Assembly: GCA_045132055.1 (NCBI GenBank)
Contig: JBGURP010000037.1
Coordinates: forward strand, 53,996 to 117,995
Source of the DNA: F23-D06 sp045132055
GTDB lineage: Bacteria; Bacteroidota; Bacteroidia; Bacteroidales; WCHB1-69
Reading direction: 5' to 3'
DNA length: 64,000 nt
The notes beneath the pieces are model-generated. The model saw nothing but the letters and a program-made list of their open reading frames with translations. It did no database searches and was not told the DNA's origin. This document shows positions 42,131 to 51,123 of this stretch, piece by piece. Each line of letters opens with the position of its first letter. Position 1 is the first letter of the stretch. Made by a program: the position numbers and the translations under genes.

Positions 42131-43438
42131 CTATCTGCGGGCCAACCAGTCGTTGGGGTTAAGGTTGCTGTTGTTCTTCCATACCTCGAAATGGAGTTCG
42201 TAGGTGTTGGAGGAGGCGTTCTTGGCGATGGTGCCGATATTCTGTTTGGTGGACACCTTGTTGCCCTTTTTCACGCTCACGGAGGAGAGGTTCTGATAGA
42301 CGGTGATGTACTCGCCATGGCGGATCATCACGACCTTGGTGCCCATGATGTCCATGATGGCGGTCACTTCGCCCTCGAACACGGCACGTGCTGCGGTGCC
42401 CGCATCCACCATGATGTCAATGCCGTGGTTTTCTACCATCACAGACGGCACGTCGGGATGGGGATAGTGGCCGAAGTCACTCACCTTGGCACCCTTCACC
42501 ACGGGCCAGGGCAGGCGGCCCTTGTTGTTAATGAACGAAGTGTTGAGCGTCATCTCTTCGGGGGTCAGCGCTACCGTGGCGCTGTTGCGTGGGTTGGTGC
42601 TCGTATTGCCCTTGCTGGCCGTGGAAGTGCTGGAACTTCCCGACTTGCCCTTGTTCGCAGCCGCGCGCTTTGCGTTGGCAGCCGCCACCTCGGCGGCAAT
42701 GGCATTCTTGATGGCCGTCTCGATGTTCTTCCGCTGCGCCTGTTTCTTCTTCAGCTCCGCGGTCAGCTGCTGCGACTGCTTCTTCAGCTGCTCGGCGTTC
42801 TTCGTCTTGTTGCGCCGGTCAATCTCCAGCTGCTTGATCTCCGTCTCTTTGCCCGACAGGAGCTTCAACTTGGCCTCTTTTAACGCGATAATCTCTTCGT
42901 TCTTGGCTTTGAGCTCTTCTTGGGTCTTGGTTATCTTCTCCGACTGGCTGCGCACATTTTGCGAAAACACAGAGTAGAAGCGCAAACGGCGGAACATCTG
43001 CGAGAAATCGTCAGCAGCCAGAATGAATGTCACCTTGTCCATCAGCCGGCGGTTGCGGTAGGCCATATAGACCACCTGGGCGTAGTCGGCTTTCATGTAG
43101 TCCAATTTCTTTTGCAGGTTGCGGATGAGCTCCTGGTTCAGGGCCTGTTGCTCCTCCATCTGCATGATTTCGTCGTTCAGGGCGGTGATCAGTTTCTCGC
43201 GGTTGTTGATTTGCTGCCGCAGGACCGCAATCTGTTGCAGGGAGGCTTTTTGGTTTTTCTCCGTCTTCTTGAGCAGGTTCTGGGTATTGGCAATCTCTTG
43301 CTCCAACTTCTGCTTGTCCTTCTTCAGCTGGCTGCTGCTTTTGCTTTGGGCAGAAGCACTGCCAATCAGCAACCCCAAAAAGAGGATGACGGTGAGAAGT
43401 CGGGATGCAAGAAATGAAATACGTTGCGGCATGAACAT
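42131..43438 (-). CDS. envC: EnvC-like murein hydrolase activator with degenerate LytM domain
   Basis: A 435-residue exported protein: signal peptide to A-S-A-Q near residue 31, a long coiled coil (about 30-240, rich in K/E/Q heptads), a Ser/Thr/Ala-rich linker, and a C-terminal M23/LytM domain from about 310. Canonical M23 metal sites H-x-x-x-D and H-x-H are changed to N-H-G-I-D and E-L-H, and the Y-x-H-L motif to Y-Q-N-L. It should therefore be catalytically inactive, like E. coli EnvC, and activate cell-separation amidases. A -7 box at 43452-43459 fits starts at 43438 or 43432. It heads the envC-engB-META transcript. Confidence 0.85.
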   Translation of the reverse strand: MFMPQRISFLASRLLTVILFLGLLIGSASAQSKSSSQLKKDKQKLEQEIANTQNLLKKTEKNQKASLQQIAVLRQQINNREKLITALNDEIMQMEEQQALNQELIRNLQKKLDYMKADYAQVVYMAYRNRRLMDKVTFILAADDFSQMFRRLRFYSVFSQNVRSQSEKITKTQEELKAKNEEIIALKEAKLKLLSGKETEIKQLEIDRRNKTKNAEQLKKQSQQLTAELKKKQAQRKNIETAIKNAIAAEVAAANAKRAAANKGKSGSSSTSTASKGNTSTNPRNSATVALTPEEMTLNTSFINNKGRLPWPVVKGAKVSDFGHYPHPDVPSVMVENHGIDIMVDAGTAARAVFEGEVTAIMDIMGTKVVMIRHGEYITVYQNLSSVSVKKGNKVSTKQNIGTIAKNASSNTYELHFEVWKNNSNLNPNDWLARR

Positions 43439-43451
43439 AGTTTTAAGCATG

Positions 43452-43459
43452 CAAAAATA
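43452..43459 (-). promoter_or_regulatory. -7 box for the envC-engB transcript
   Basis: TATTTTTG on the minus strand, 13 to 19 bases upstream of the likely starts. The 160 bases beyond, to the ypfJ stop, hold a degenerate CTAATCTC tandem tract (43562-43620). Confidence 0.55.
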
Positions 43460-43621
43460 CAACGGGACGTACTATGTTTTTAGTACGCCCCGATATATTT
43501 ATAAACCACCAAAAGTTAATCACCAGTTTCGATTATCGATTATCGATGAACGCATATTAATAATCTCCTAATCTTCTAATCTCCTCATCTCTAATCTCTA
43601 AACTCTCAACTCTCAACTATC

Positions 43622-44473
43622 CTATAATTGGCTGTAAGCCGGCGAAAAAGTATCCCCTTGGCGGATGTCGCCCGTGCTCAGACCCTTCTTGAGCCATTTG
43701 GCGCGTTGCGCGGAGGTGCCGTGGTTGAATGACTCGGGCACCGTGTAGCCCTGGGCTCTTTTCTGGAGGTAGTCGTCGCCGATTTTGGAGGCCACGTTCA
43801 GGCCCTCTTCAATGTCGCCGTCTTCCAGGGAGTTGAACATCTTGTTGTCGTTATAGGCCCACACGCCGGCATAGAAGTCGGCTTGCAGCTCCAAGCGCAC
43901 ACTGATCTGGTTGCTCTCGGTCTTGCTCACTTGGCTCATCTTCTGATGCGCCTGCTGCAATGTACCGAGCAGGTATTGCACGTGATGTCCCACCTCGTGC
44001 GCGATGACGTACGCGTAGGCGAAGTCACCGTCCGCGCCCAACTGCTCTTTCATGCTGCTGAAAAAGGAAAGGTCGATATAGACGGTCTGGTCGCCGGAGC
44101 AGTAGAAAGGACCGGTGGAGGAGCTGGCGTTGCCGCAGCCTGACTGCACACTGCCGCTGAACATCACCAACTTCGGCGGGATGTATTCTTTGCCCATCTT
44201 TTTGAATTCTGCCGTCCAGACATCTTCTGTGCCGGCGAGAATCTTCTTGGTGAAGGTGGCCAGTTCTTCCTCTTCCGCCGTGGGCGTGTACTCGGTTTGC
44301 GCGCCGCCGCCGTTCATCTGGTTAACGGTCTGGAGCACCTCCGACGGGTTACGGCCCATCAGCAGGGCGATAAGGCCTACAATAATAGTGCCGCCAATGC
44401 CTAAGCCAATGCCTACTTTCTTGCCTCGGCGGTCTTCCACATTCGTACTTTCTCTTCTTCCTTCTAGATTCAT
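43622..44473 (-). CDS. ypfJ: Neutral zinc metallopeptidase of the YpfJ family
   Basis: A 283-residue membrane-anchored zinc protein. The N terminus holds E-G-R-R-E-S-T-N-V-E-D-R-R-G, a family hallmark, then one helix (about 24-45, G-I-G-G-T-I-I-V-G-L-I-A-L-L). The zinc motif is V-I-A-H-E-V-G-H-H near residue 154. Y-K-D-G-x-R type Q-A-D-F-Y-A-G-V-W follows near 190 with the third ligand. Members occur widely; the function is unknown. ATG 44473 is chosen over 44578 because the conserved start and the -7 box at 44501-44508 agree with it. Confidence 0.92.
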   Translation of the reverse strand: MNLEGRRESTNVEDRRGKKVGIGLGIGGTIIVGLIALLMGRNPSEVLQTVNQMNGGGAQTEYTPTAEEEELATFTKKILAGTEDVWTAEFKKMGKEYIPPKLVMFSGSVQSGCGNASSSTGPFYCSGDQTVYIDLSFFSSMKEQLGADGDFAYAYVIAHEVGHHVQYLLGTLQQAHQKMSQVSKTESNQISVRLELQADFYAGVWAYNDNKMFNSLEDGDIEEGLNVASKIGDDYLQKRAQGYTVPESFNHGTSAQRAKWLKKGLSTGDIRQGDTFSPAYSQL

Positions 44474-44500
44474 AGTTGATGATTTTTTGATAACTGGCAG

Positions 44501-44508
44501 CAAAGATA
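44501..44508 (-). promoter_or_regulatory. -7 box for ypfJ
   Basis: TATCTTTG on the minus strand, 27 bases from the ATG at 44473. Confidence 0.55.
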
Positions 44509-44550
44509 CAAAAAGATGTTCAGATAGACTTTTTTCACGCAAGATTTTGA

Positions 44551-44558
44551 TATTTTTG
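44551..44558 (+). promoter_or_regulatory. -7 box for the YitT family gene
   Basis: TATTTTTG, ending 25 bases before the ATG at 44584; divergent from the ypfJ box. Confidence 0.6.
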
Positions 44559-44583
44559 CAACTTGATTTAAAATTCATCTAAC

Positions 44584-45522
44584 ATGCAGAAAAAGAATAA
44601 CATAAAGAATGAATTGGTGGCTTATTTGCTGCTGATTGTGGGCAGTTTGCTCTTTGCCGTCGGCGATGTGATGTTCGTGAACCCCTATTTGCTCGCTCCG
44701 GGAGGCACCTACGGTCTTTCCAACGTGCTCAACACGGTGTGGCCCTGGAAGATCAGTTACTACGCCATCTGTATGGATGTTCCGCTTCTGCTTATCGGCA
44801 CTTGGATTCTCGGACCTAAGTTTGGCGTGAAGACAGTGGTTTCCACGCTTCTGATTTTCGCCTTCACGTGGGTACTGGAGACAACCTGGGGCTACAACCC
44901 GGTGATTCATGAAGGCATAGTGGAGGAAGCGATGAACAATTACGTGCAGATTCCGCACAGCGACCTCTTCTTCATTCCCGACTATTTCCTCAACACAGTG
45001 GTGGGCGGCGTGATTTACGGTATCGCTATCGGCTTGATTTTCAAGTCTGGAGCCACCTCCGGAGGGAGCGATATCATCTCCATGATCATCCACAAATACA
45101 CGAAGATTTCCCTCGGCACGCTGGTGCTCATCGTCGATTCCTGCATCACCCTTACTACGTTCATCGCGTTCAAGCAGATTCGTCTGCCTATATACTCCAT
45201 CATCCTGATTGCAATCGAAAGCAAGGTCATTGACTTGATTGTGGACGGTATCAAGTCATATAAGACTGTCTTCATTGTCACCGATAAGATTGATGTGGTG
45301 CGCGATTTCATCATCAATGACATGAAGCGCGGCGGCACCACTTTTGCCGGTACAGGCCTCTATCAGGGCGCTCAGCGCAAGATGATCTATGTATCTTTAG
45401 ACCGCTCAGACCTTATCAAGCTTAAATCCAATCTTCGCTTTCTCGATCCGCAGGCTTTCGTGAACGTCATTGAGAGCTCCGAAATACTGGGCTTGGGCTT
45501 CAAGGCACTGCCCGAAGAGTAG
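44584..45522 (+). CDS. YitT family membrane protein (DUF161 plus DUF2179)
   Basis: A 312-residue inner membrane protein. Five to six helices in the first two thirds carry the YitT repeats: V-N-P-Y-L-L-A-P-G-G-T-Y-G-L-S near residue 31 and F-K-S-G-A-T-S-G-G-S-D-I near 155, two matching G-G-x-x-G half-motifs. The cytosolic C terminus is a DUF2179 domain, starting V-F-I-V-T-D-K near 230 with the G-T-T-F-x-G-x-G-x-Y motif near 257. DUF2179 has a ferredoxin-like fold seen in possible ligand sensors. The transported substrate is unknown. Confidence 0.9.
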   Translation: MQKKNNIKNELVAYLLLIVGSLLFAVGDVMFVNPYLLAPGGTYGLSNVLNTVWPWKISYYAICMDVPLLLIGTWILGPKFGVKTVVSTLLIFAFTWVLETTWGYNPVIHEGIVEEAMNNYVQIPHSDLFFIPDYFLNTVVGGVIYGIAIGLIFKSGATSGGSDIISMIIHKYTKISLGTLVLIVDSCITLTTFIAFKQIRLPIYSIILIAIESKVIDLIVDGIKSYKTVFIVTDKIDVVRDFIINDMKRGGTTFAGTGLYQGAQRKMIYVSLDRSDLIKLKSNLRFLDPQAFVNVIESSEILGLGFKALPEE

Positions 45523-45533
45523 AGTTTTTTTAT

Positions 45534-45541
45534 TACTTTTG
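45534..45541 (+). promoter_or_regulatory. -7 box for purL
   Basis: TACTTTTG, ending 25 bases before the ATG at 45567. Confidence 0.55.
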
Positions 45542-45566
45542 CATACTGAAAAAATCACCTTTGAAT

Positions 45567-48500
45567 ATGCGCAACGTACGAATTTTCGTAGAAAAGAAAC
45601 CCGGCTTTGATGTAGAAGCCGTCAGTCTGAAAGACACCCTCAACCGTAATTTCAACCTTCAAATCCGCAGTCTCCGCCTGCTGGTGGTGTACGACATCTT
45701 CAATGTCGATGACACCCTCCTGCAAAGGGCTACCGTGGGCGTGCTGTCGGAGCCGGTGGTGGACACCCTCACCGAGGATTTCCCTCTGGATGGTCTCACC
45801 TACTTGGCAGTGGAGTACCTGCCCGGCCAGTTCGACCAGCGTGCCGACAGCGCCATGCAGTGCCTCTCGCTCCTTGACCCCAAAACCGAGGCGGTCATCA
45901 AGAGTGCCAAACTCTATGTGTTTGACGGAGACCTGACGGCAGAGCAGTTTGCGCAGATCAAGAAATACTGCATCAACGAGGTCGAGGCGCGTGAGAAAGA
46001 CATGAGCCAGCTGGCCCTGACCGAGAACCCCGATGTGCAGGATGTCTGCATTTACGACGGTTTCAGAACCTGGACTGCCTCCCAATTGGAGGATTTCAGA
46101 ACGAAGATGGGCTTGGCTATGTCGGCCGAAGATATCCTCTTCATTCAGGATTATTTCAAAAATGAGGAAAAAAGAGATCCTTCCGATACGGAAATCAAGT
46201 TGCTGGATACCTATTGGAGCGACCATTGCCGCCATACGACCTTTGAGACGGAGTTGACGAAAATCACCTTCACGCCGTCCAAATTCCAACACCAGCTGCA
46301 GGCTGCATACGACCAGTATCTGGCCATGCGCAAAGAGCTGTACGGCGACCGCGAGAAGCCGCAGACGCTGATGGACATGGCGTGCATCAATGGCAAGTAC
46401 GAGCGCAAGGCGGGCAATCTGGACGATATGGAGGTGTCGGAGGAGAACAACGCGTGCAGCATTCACATCAATGTGGAGGTGGACGGCAAAACGGAGCCGT
46501 GGCTGCTGATGTTCAAGAACGAAACCCACAACCATCCTACGGAGATTGAACCTTTCGGCGGCGCGGCCACGTGTGTAGGCGGTGCTATCCGCGACCCCCT
46601 CAGCGGACGTAGCTACGTGTATCAGGCGCTTCGCGTGACGGGTGCAGGCGACATCAACGCGCCGATGAGCGCGACGATGGAGGGCAAGCTGCCTCAGTCC
46701 GTGATCTCCAAGCAAGCCGCTGCAGGCTATTCATCCTACGGCAACCAAATCGGTCTCGCTACCACGCACGTGCGTGAAATCTATCACGACAATTACAAGG
46801 CCAAGCGTCTTGAGATTGGCGCGGTGGTGGGCGCGGCTCCGGTGGATCATGTGCGCCGCGAGCGCCCGACCCCCGGCGACGTCATCATCATGTTCGGTGG
46901 CCGCACCGGCCGCGACGGCATTGGCGGTGCCACGGGCTCATCCAAGGAGCACAACGAGAAATCCCTGGATACCTGCGCTGCAGAGGTGCAGAAAGGTAAC
47001 GCGCCGGAGGAACGCAAAATACAACACCTCTTCCGCCGCCCCGAAGTGACGCGCCTCATCAAGAAGTCCAACGACTTCGGCGCCGGTGGCGTGAGCGTGG
47101 CTATCGGTGAGCTGGCCGACGGCCTGTCCATCGATCTGGATTCTGTGAGAACCAAATACAAAGGCCTCAACGGCACCGAAGTCGCCATCAGCGAGTCGCA
47201 GGAACGTATGAGCGTGGTGGTGGACAAAAAAGACGTGGAGACCTTCTTCGAGTACTGCCGTCAGGAGAACATCGAGGCCAACATCATCGCCCATGTTACC
47301 GATAACAACCGCCTGACCATGACATGGCGCGGCAAGACCATCGTGGATCTCAACCGCGACTTCATCAACACCAATGGCGTGCGCCAGAAAACAGAGGCTG
47401 TGGTGAACGAAATTCCTGACAATGTGCTCGAGGCGCAACCTGTGTCTGGTAACACGATGCAGGAAAAAATGCTCAACTGCCTCACCAATCCCAATGTGGC
47501 TTCTCAGAAGGGCCTCATTGAGATGTTTGACGCCACGATTGGTGCAACAACCGTGCTGATGCCCTTCGGCGGCAAACGCCAGCTCACGGAAACGCAGGCT
47601 TCGGTACAGAAGTTGCCCGTGCTGCACGGCCATACCAACACCGCCAGCGTGATGGCGTTCGGCTACAATCCCTACATCGCCATGCGCTCGCCGTTCCACG
47701 CTGCCGTATTCGCCATTTTGGAATCCATGTCCAAGGTGGTGGCTACTGGCGCCGACTATCGCAAGCTGCGTTTCACGTTCCAGGAGTATTTCGAGAAGAT
47801 GGGGCACGAGCCGACCCGCTGGGGCAAGCCCTGCGCGGCCATGCTCGGTTGCGTGTGGATGCTCAATCAGTTCAGATTGGCCGCGCTGGGCGGCAAAGAC
47901 TCTATGAGCGGCACGTTCAAGAATCTCAACGTGCCGCCTACCTTCGTCTCCTTCAATATCACCACTGAAGATGCGAAGAATATCATTTCTCCGGAATTCA
48001 AGCAAAAAGGAAATTATATCTACTTCATCCAGAATAAGATAGAAAATTGCCTGCCCGACGTGGAGCGCACAAAACGCGTCTTCGATTTCGTGCATGAGCG
48101 TACGCTCAACGGAACCATTGTCTCTGCATTCACGCTGCAATACGGCGGTATTGCGGAGGCGCTGGCCAAGATGAGCTTCGGCAATGATTTGGGCTTCAAC
48201 GTGAATACCGACCTCAATCTCTTCGATTACGGCTACGGCAGCTTCGTGGTGGAATCCACACAAAAGCTGGACGCTGAGTTTGCCATTGAATTGGGTGTGG
48301 TGGATGATCAATTTGTCATCAACGGGGAGAACATCGACAAAGAGGCCTGTTTGAAGGCTTGGCGCGGCGTCTATTTCAACCTCTATCCCGATATGGCGGC
48401 TAACGAAACGACATCTACTGGATCAGAGTTTGCCGTCAATAGCAAGTGCCAGCCCGTGGGCAAGTGCCCCGTCAAGGTGGACAAACCCAAGGTTATCCTA

Positions 48501-49280
48501 CCGGTGTTCCCGGGTACGAACTGCGATTACGATACGGCCAAGGCTTTTGAGGATGCTGGTGCCGAGGCGCGCATTTTCGTGCTTCGTAACCTCAATGAGA
48601 AGGAAATTAACGATTCTCTGAACGAACTGGCAGCGGCTATCCGCGAATCGCAAATATTGGCGCTCAGCGGTGGTTTCAGCTCCGGCGACGAGCCCGATGG
48701 CAGCGGCAAGTTCATTGCTACGGTGCTCAACAACGCGCAAGTGAAGGCTGCCGTCAATGACCTGCTGGCCCGCAAGGGACTGGTGCTCGGCATTTGCAAC
48801 GGCTTCCAGGCCCTCGTGAAATCCGGCTTGCTGCCCTTCGGACGACTGGGCAACATTACCCCCGAATCCCCGACGCTGTACCGCAACAACATCAACCGCC
48901 ACATCTCGCGCATCGTGCGCACGCGCATCTCCACGGTGGCCTCTCCGTGGCTTACCTCCTTCCAGGTGGGCGACGTGCACAGCATCGCGGTCAGCCACGG
49001 CGAAGGCAAATTTGTAGTGAACAAAGAACTGGCCAAACAACTGTTTGAGAACGGCCAGGTGGCCTTCCAGTATTGCGACGAAGCGGGCAACGTGAGCATG
49101 AATCCGCTCGACAACCCCAACGGCTCTTCCTACGCTATCGAAGGCATCGTCTCCTCCGACGGCCTCATCCTCGGCAAGATGGGCCACAGCGAGCGCAAAG
49201 GCGAGAACCTCTACAAAAACATCGACGGCAACAAATTCCAGGACATTTTCAAAAACGCAGTAGAATACTTTAAAAGTTAG
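45567..49280 (+). CDS. purL: Phosphoribosylformylglycinamidine synthase, large single-chain type
   Basis: A 1237-residue enzyme of purine synthesis that converts FGAR, glutamine and ATP to FGAM. The N-terminal domain and linker are followed by two AIR-synthetase-like halves (metal/ATP site F-K-N-E-T-H-N-H-P-T near residue 315; G-A-G-G-V-S-V-A-I near 505) and a class I glutamine amidotransferase at about 975-1237. Its catalytic Cys lies in L-G-I-C-N-G-F-Q and its His in V-S-H-G-E-G. This is the fused form, not the three-subunit PurLQS form. The start at 45567 is the first ATG after the promoter. Confidence 0.97.
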   Translation: MRNVRIFVEKKPGFDVEAVSLKDTLNRNFNLQIRSLRLLVVYDIFNVDDTLLQRATVGVLSEPVVDTLTEDFPLDGLTYLAVEYLPGQFDQRADSAMQCLSLLDPKTEAVIKSAKLYVFDGDLTAEQFAQIKKYCINEVEAREKDMSQLALTENPDVQDVCIYDGFRTWTASQLEDFRTKMGLAMSAEDILFIQDYFKNEEKRDPSDTEIKLLDTYWSDHCRHTTFETELTKITFTPSKFQHQLQAAYDQYLAMRKELYGDREKPQTLMDMACINGKYERKAGNLDDMEVSEENNACSIHINVEVDGKTEPWLLMFKNETHNHPTEIEPFGGAATCVGGAIRDPLSGRSYVYQALRVTGAGDINAPMSATMEGKLPQSVISKQAAAGYSSYGNQIGLATTHVREIYHDNYKAKRLEIGAVVGAAPVDHVRRERPTPGDVIIMFGGRTGRDGIGGATGSSKEHNEKSLDTCAAEVQKGNAPEERKIQHLFRRPEVTRLIKKSNDFGAGGVSVAIGELADGLSIDLDSVRTKYKGLNGTEVAISESQERMSVVVDKKDVETFFEYCRQENIEANIIAHVTDNNRLTMTWRGKTIVDLNRDFINTNGVRQKTEAVVNEIPDNVLEAQPVSGNTMQEKMLNCLTNPNVASQKGLIEMFDATIGATTVLMPFGGKRQLTETQASVQKLPVLHGHTNTASVMAFGYNPYIAMRSPFHAAVFAILESMSKVVATGADYRKLRFTFQEYFEKMGHEPTRWGKPCAAMLGCVWMLNQFRLAALGGKDSMSGTFKNLNVPPTFVSFNITTEDAKNIISPEFKQKGNYIYFIQNKIENCLPDVERTKRVFDFVHERTLNGTIVSAFTLQYGGIAEALAKMSFGNDLGFNVNTDLNLFDYGYGSFVVESTQKLDAEFAIELGVVDDQFVINGENIDKEACLKAWRGVYFNLYPDMAANETTSTGSEFAVNSKCQPVGKCPVKVDKPKVILPVFPGTNCDYDTAKAFEDAGAEARIFVLRNLNEKEINDSLNELAAAIRESQILALSGGFSSGDEPDGSGKFIATVLNNAQVKAAVNDLLARKGLVLGICNGFQALVKSGLLPFGRLGNITPESPTLYRNNINRHISRIVRTRISTVASPWLTSFQVGDVHSIAVSHGEGKFVVNKELAKQLFENGQVAFQYCDEAGNVSMNPLDNPNGSSYAIEGIVSSDGLILGKMGHSERKGENLYKNIDGNKFQDIFKNAVEYFKS

Positions 49281-49386
49281 CAGTTAGGAGTTAGCAGTTA
49301 GGAGTTGTTTACCTTTTCTCCCTTCCTCCTTTCCTCCTTTCCTCCCTTTTACCCATTCACCTCATTCACCCCATCACTCCCTTCCC
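49281..49386. repeat. Degenerate tandem repeats between purL and the nuclease gene
   Basis: Two copies of TTAGCAGTTAGGAG are followed by a pyrimidine tract made of CCTTTCCTC-type units and CATTCACCTC-type units. The tract is similar to the complement of the repeat inside the beta-galactosidase gene. There is no evident gene or promoter box. Confidence 0.6.
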
Positions 49387-49998
49387 ATGCCCAAAATCGA
49401 ACTCTCAGTAGTGGACATCCACGCGGCCCAGCATCCTTCGGAGGCCTTCTCCTTGATTCTGAAAGAAAAGGAGGGCGACCGCTACGTGCCCATCATCATC
49501 GGGATGAGCGAGGCGAGAGCGATTCTGGTGGAACTGAACCAGTCGCACACGCAACGGCCACTGACGCACGAACTCTTCGTGTCGTTGTGCGATAACGTGA
49601 ATTGCCGGCTTACGGAGGTGGATATTGTACACTACGAGAATGGAGTCTATTTTGCCGATATGCAGATGATTCGCCCCGACAACACGGTTTTCACCATCGA
49701 TGCTCGACCTTCCGATGCCATCGCGCTGGCTTTGAAGGCAGATGTCCCGTTCTACATGAACAGTGAAATTTTCAACGACAACTGTCTTACTGATCTCAAT
49801 GAGGACGAAGAGGTAGAGGAGTTCAACCCTGCGGACGTGCTACCCGACACGCAGGAGATTCGCCCCGACGCCTATATCGAGCAGAAACTGCTGGAAATGA
49901 GCACGCAAGAACTGCAAACCCTGTTGGATGGTGCAGTGGAGAGCGAGGATTTTGAGCTTGCCTCCAAGATCCAAGAAGAACTGAATCGAAGGAAGTAA
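49387..49998 (+). CDS. Bifunctional nuclease family protein (DUF151) with UvrB/C motif
   Basis: A 203-residue protein. Residues about 1-130 are the bifunctional nuclease/DUF151 domain: P-I-I-I-G-M-S-E-A near 36, and A-R-P-S-D-A-I-A-L-A near 105, the strongly conserved core. An acidic linker follows, then a UVR-type helical hairpin from about 165 (L-L-D-G-A-V-E-S-E-D-F-E-L-A-S-K-I-Q-E-E-L). Homologues are reported to act on DNA and RNA, and the UVR motif mediates protein contacts. The family in Bacteroidota keeps this two-domain form. A family 2 repeat follows the stop. Confidence 0.9.
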   Translation: MPKIELSVVDIHAAQHPSEAFSLILKEKEGDRYVPIIIGMSEARAILVELNQSHTQRPLTHELFVSLCDNVNCRLTEVDIVHYENGVYFADMQMIRPDNTVFTIDARPSDAIALALKADVPFYMNSEIFNDNCLTDLNEDEEVEEFNPADVLPDTQEIRPDAYIEQKLLEMSTQELQTLLDGAVESEDFELASKIQEELNRRK

Positions 49999-49999
49999 A

Positions 50000-50230
50000 T
50001 GGCAAAGATGCAGATGTTGACCTATTGAAACCATGACACTTATTTTTTTGCAAATAATGGTTGTGGCACAACAATGCCGCGAGGAATAATTCCCCTTCTG
50101 AATCCAGAAGGGGTGCCCGAAGGGCGGGGTAGTTCATTTGGATTTTTATTCCTTATTTTTCTAAGGTATTCAGATTCTTTATATTACTACCCCAGCCTGC
50201 GGCTACCCCTTCTAAAATAGAAGGGGAATT
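50000..50230 (-). repeat. Dispersed structured repeat, family 2 copy A
   Basis: About 230 bases match the reverse complement of 61638-61873. The core 50088-50230 carries a hairpin at each end (CCCCTTCT/AGAAGGGG) next to GGGGTAGT or ACTACCCC, so the whole core is an imperfect inverted repeat. Outside it, at 50000-50087, the ATTATTTGCAAAA and CATGGTTT segments are also shared. No open frame of note. It follows the nuclease gene and precedes the end of the phosphatase gene. Confidence 0.75.
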
Positions 50231-50291
50231 ATAGAGCGTTCGCACAGATGTGAGAACAATGGGGCAACTTCTATATTATTACCAAATAATT

Positions 50292-51122
50292 TTACCGGAA
50301 ACAACGCTTTTCCAGGTCGAAGTGTACGATGTTCCCGTACCCGCAACGCTGTAATTCCGCCATAGCTTCATCCGCAAAGAAACCCAGCTCCTCTGCCTTG
50401 TGCGCATCGGTGCTGATGACGACAGGAATATCCAATTTACGTGCTTTCATCAATATTTCCGTGGAGGGATAGAAAGCGTCGCAGCGCTTTTTGTAAATAC
50501 CTCTTGTATTGATCTCCATCACCACATCATGTTGGTGGATCAGTTGTATAGCTTTGTCAACCAATATTTTATACCAACTCTCATCCTCTTGGAAGAAACG
50601 GTGTTGGTTGTGCATCTTGATTTTATCGACATGGGCGATGATGTCTAATTGTTGGGTCTCCAACATCTCAAAGGTCTGCTCCCAGAAAGTGGTTACCGCC
50701 ACTTTGATGTTGCCGTCAAAAAGCTGGGCGAGGCCGTTGTCGTAGATGTCGCGGTCGTGGCCGTCGATGAACCAGAGCTGGTCGTTGTTGTGGGGACGCA
50801 CCAAGTGCACGCCGCCGATGATATAGTCGAGATGGTGCTGTTGTTTGAACGTCTCAAACGGGGTGGATATGCCGGGGATAAAATCGCATTCCAGGGCCTT
50901 TAAGAGCTTTACGGAGGTGCGGACCTGTAATTGGTCAATCTCACGGCAATACTCGGGAATTTGGGCCTCTTTGATGCCGAATTCGTTCTCGAAGGGCACG
51001 GGGGCATGGGACGAAAATCCCAATTGACTAAAATGCAGTCGTTCGGCTTCGGCTACAAAAGCTTCCAACGGGTCTTTCCCGTCGCAATAGGTGCAGTGGG
51101 TGTGGTAGTTTGCGTTCATCAT
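50292..51122 (-). CDS. PHP-domain histidinol-phosphatase-like phosphoesterase
   Basis: A 276-residue PHP phosphoesterase. Metal-binding motif I is Y-H-T-H-C-T-Y-C-D-G at residues 6-15, then F-S-S-H-A-P near 36, E-C-D-F near 78, G-G-V-H near 97, H-V-D-K near 165 and S-T-D-A-H near 240. This spacing is that of HisK-type histidinol phosphatase, which removes phosphate in histidine synthesis, though no other his gene is near and other phosphate esters are possible. It begins 1 base after the serine hydrolase stop. Confidence 0.85.
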   Translation of the reverse strand: MMNANYHTHCTYCDGKDPLEAFVAEAERLHFSQLGFSSHAPVPFENEFGIKEAQIPEYCREIDQLQVRTSVKLLKALECDFIPGISTPFETFKQQHHLDYIIGGVHLVRPHNNDQLWFIDGHDRDIYDNGLAQLFDGNIKVAVTTFWEQTFEMLETQQLDIIAHVDKIKMHNQHRFFQEDESWYKILVDKAIQLIHQHDVVMEINTRGIYKKRCDAFYPSTEILMKARKLDIPVVISTDAHKAEELGFFADEAMAELQRCGYGNIVHFDLEKRCFR

Positions 51123-51123
51123 C

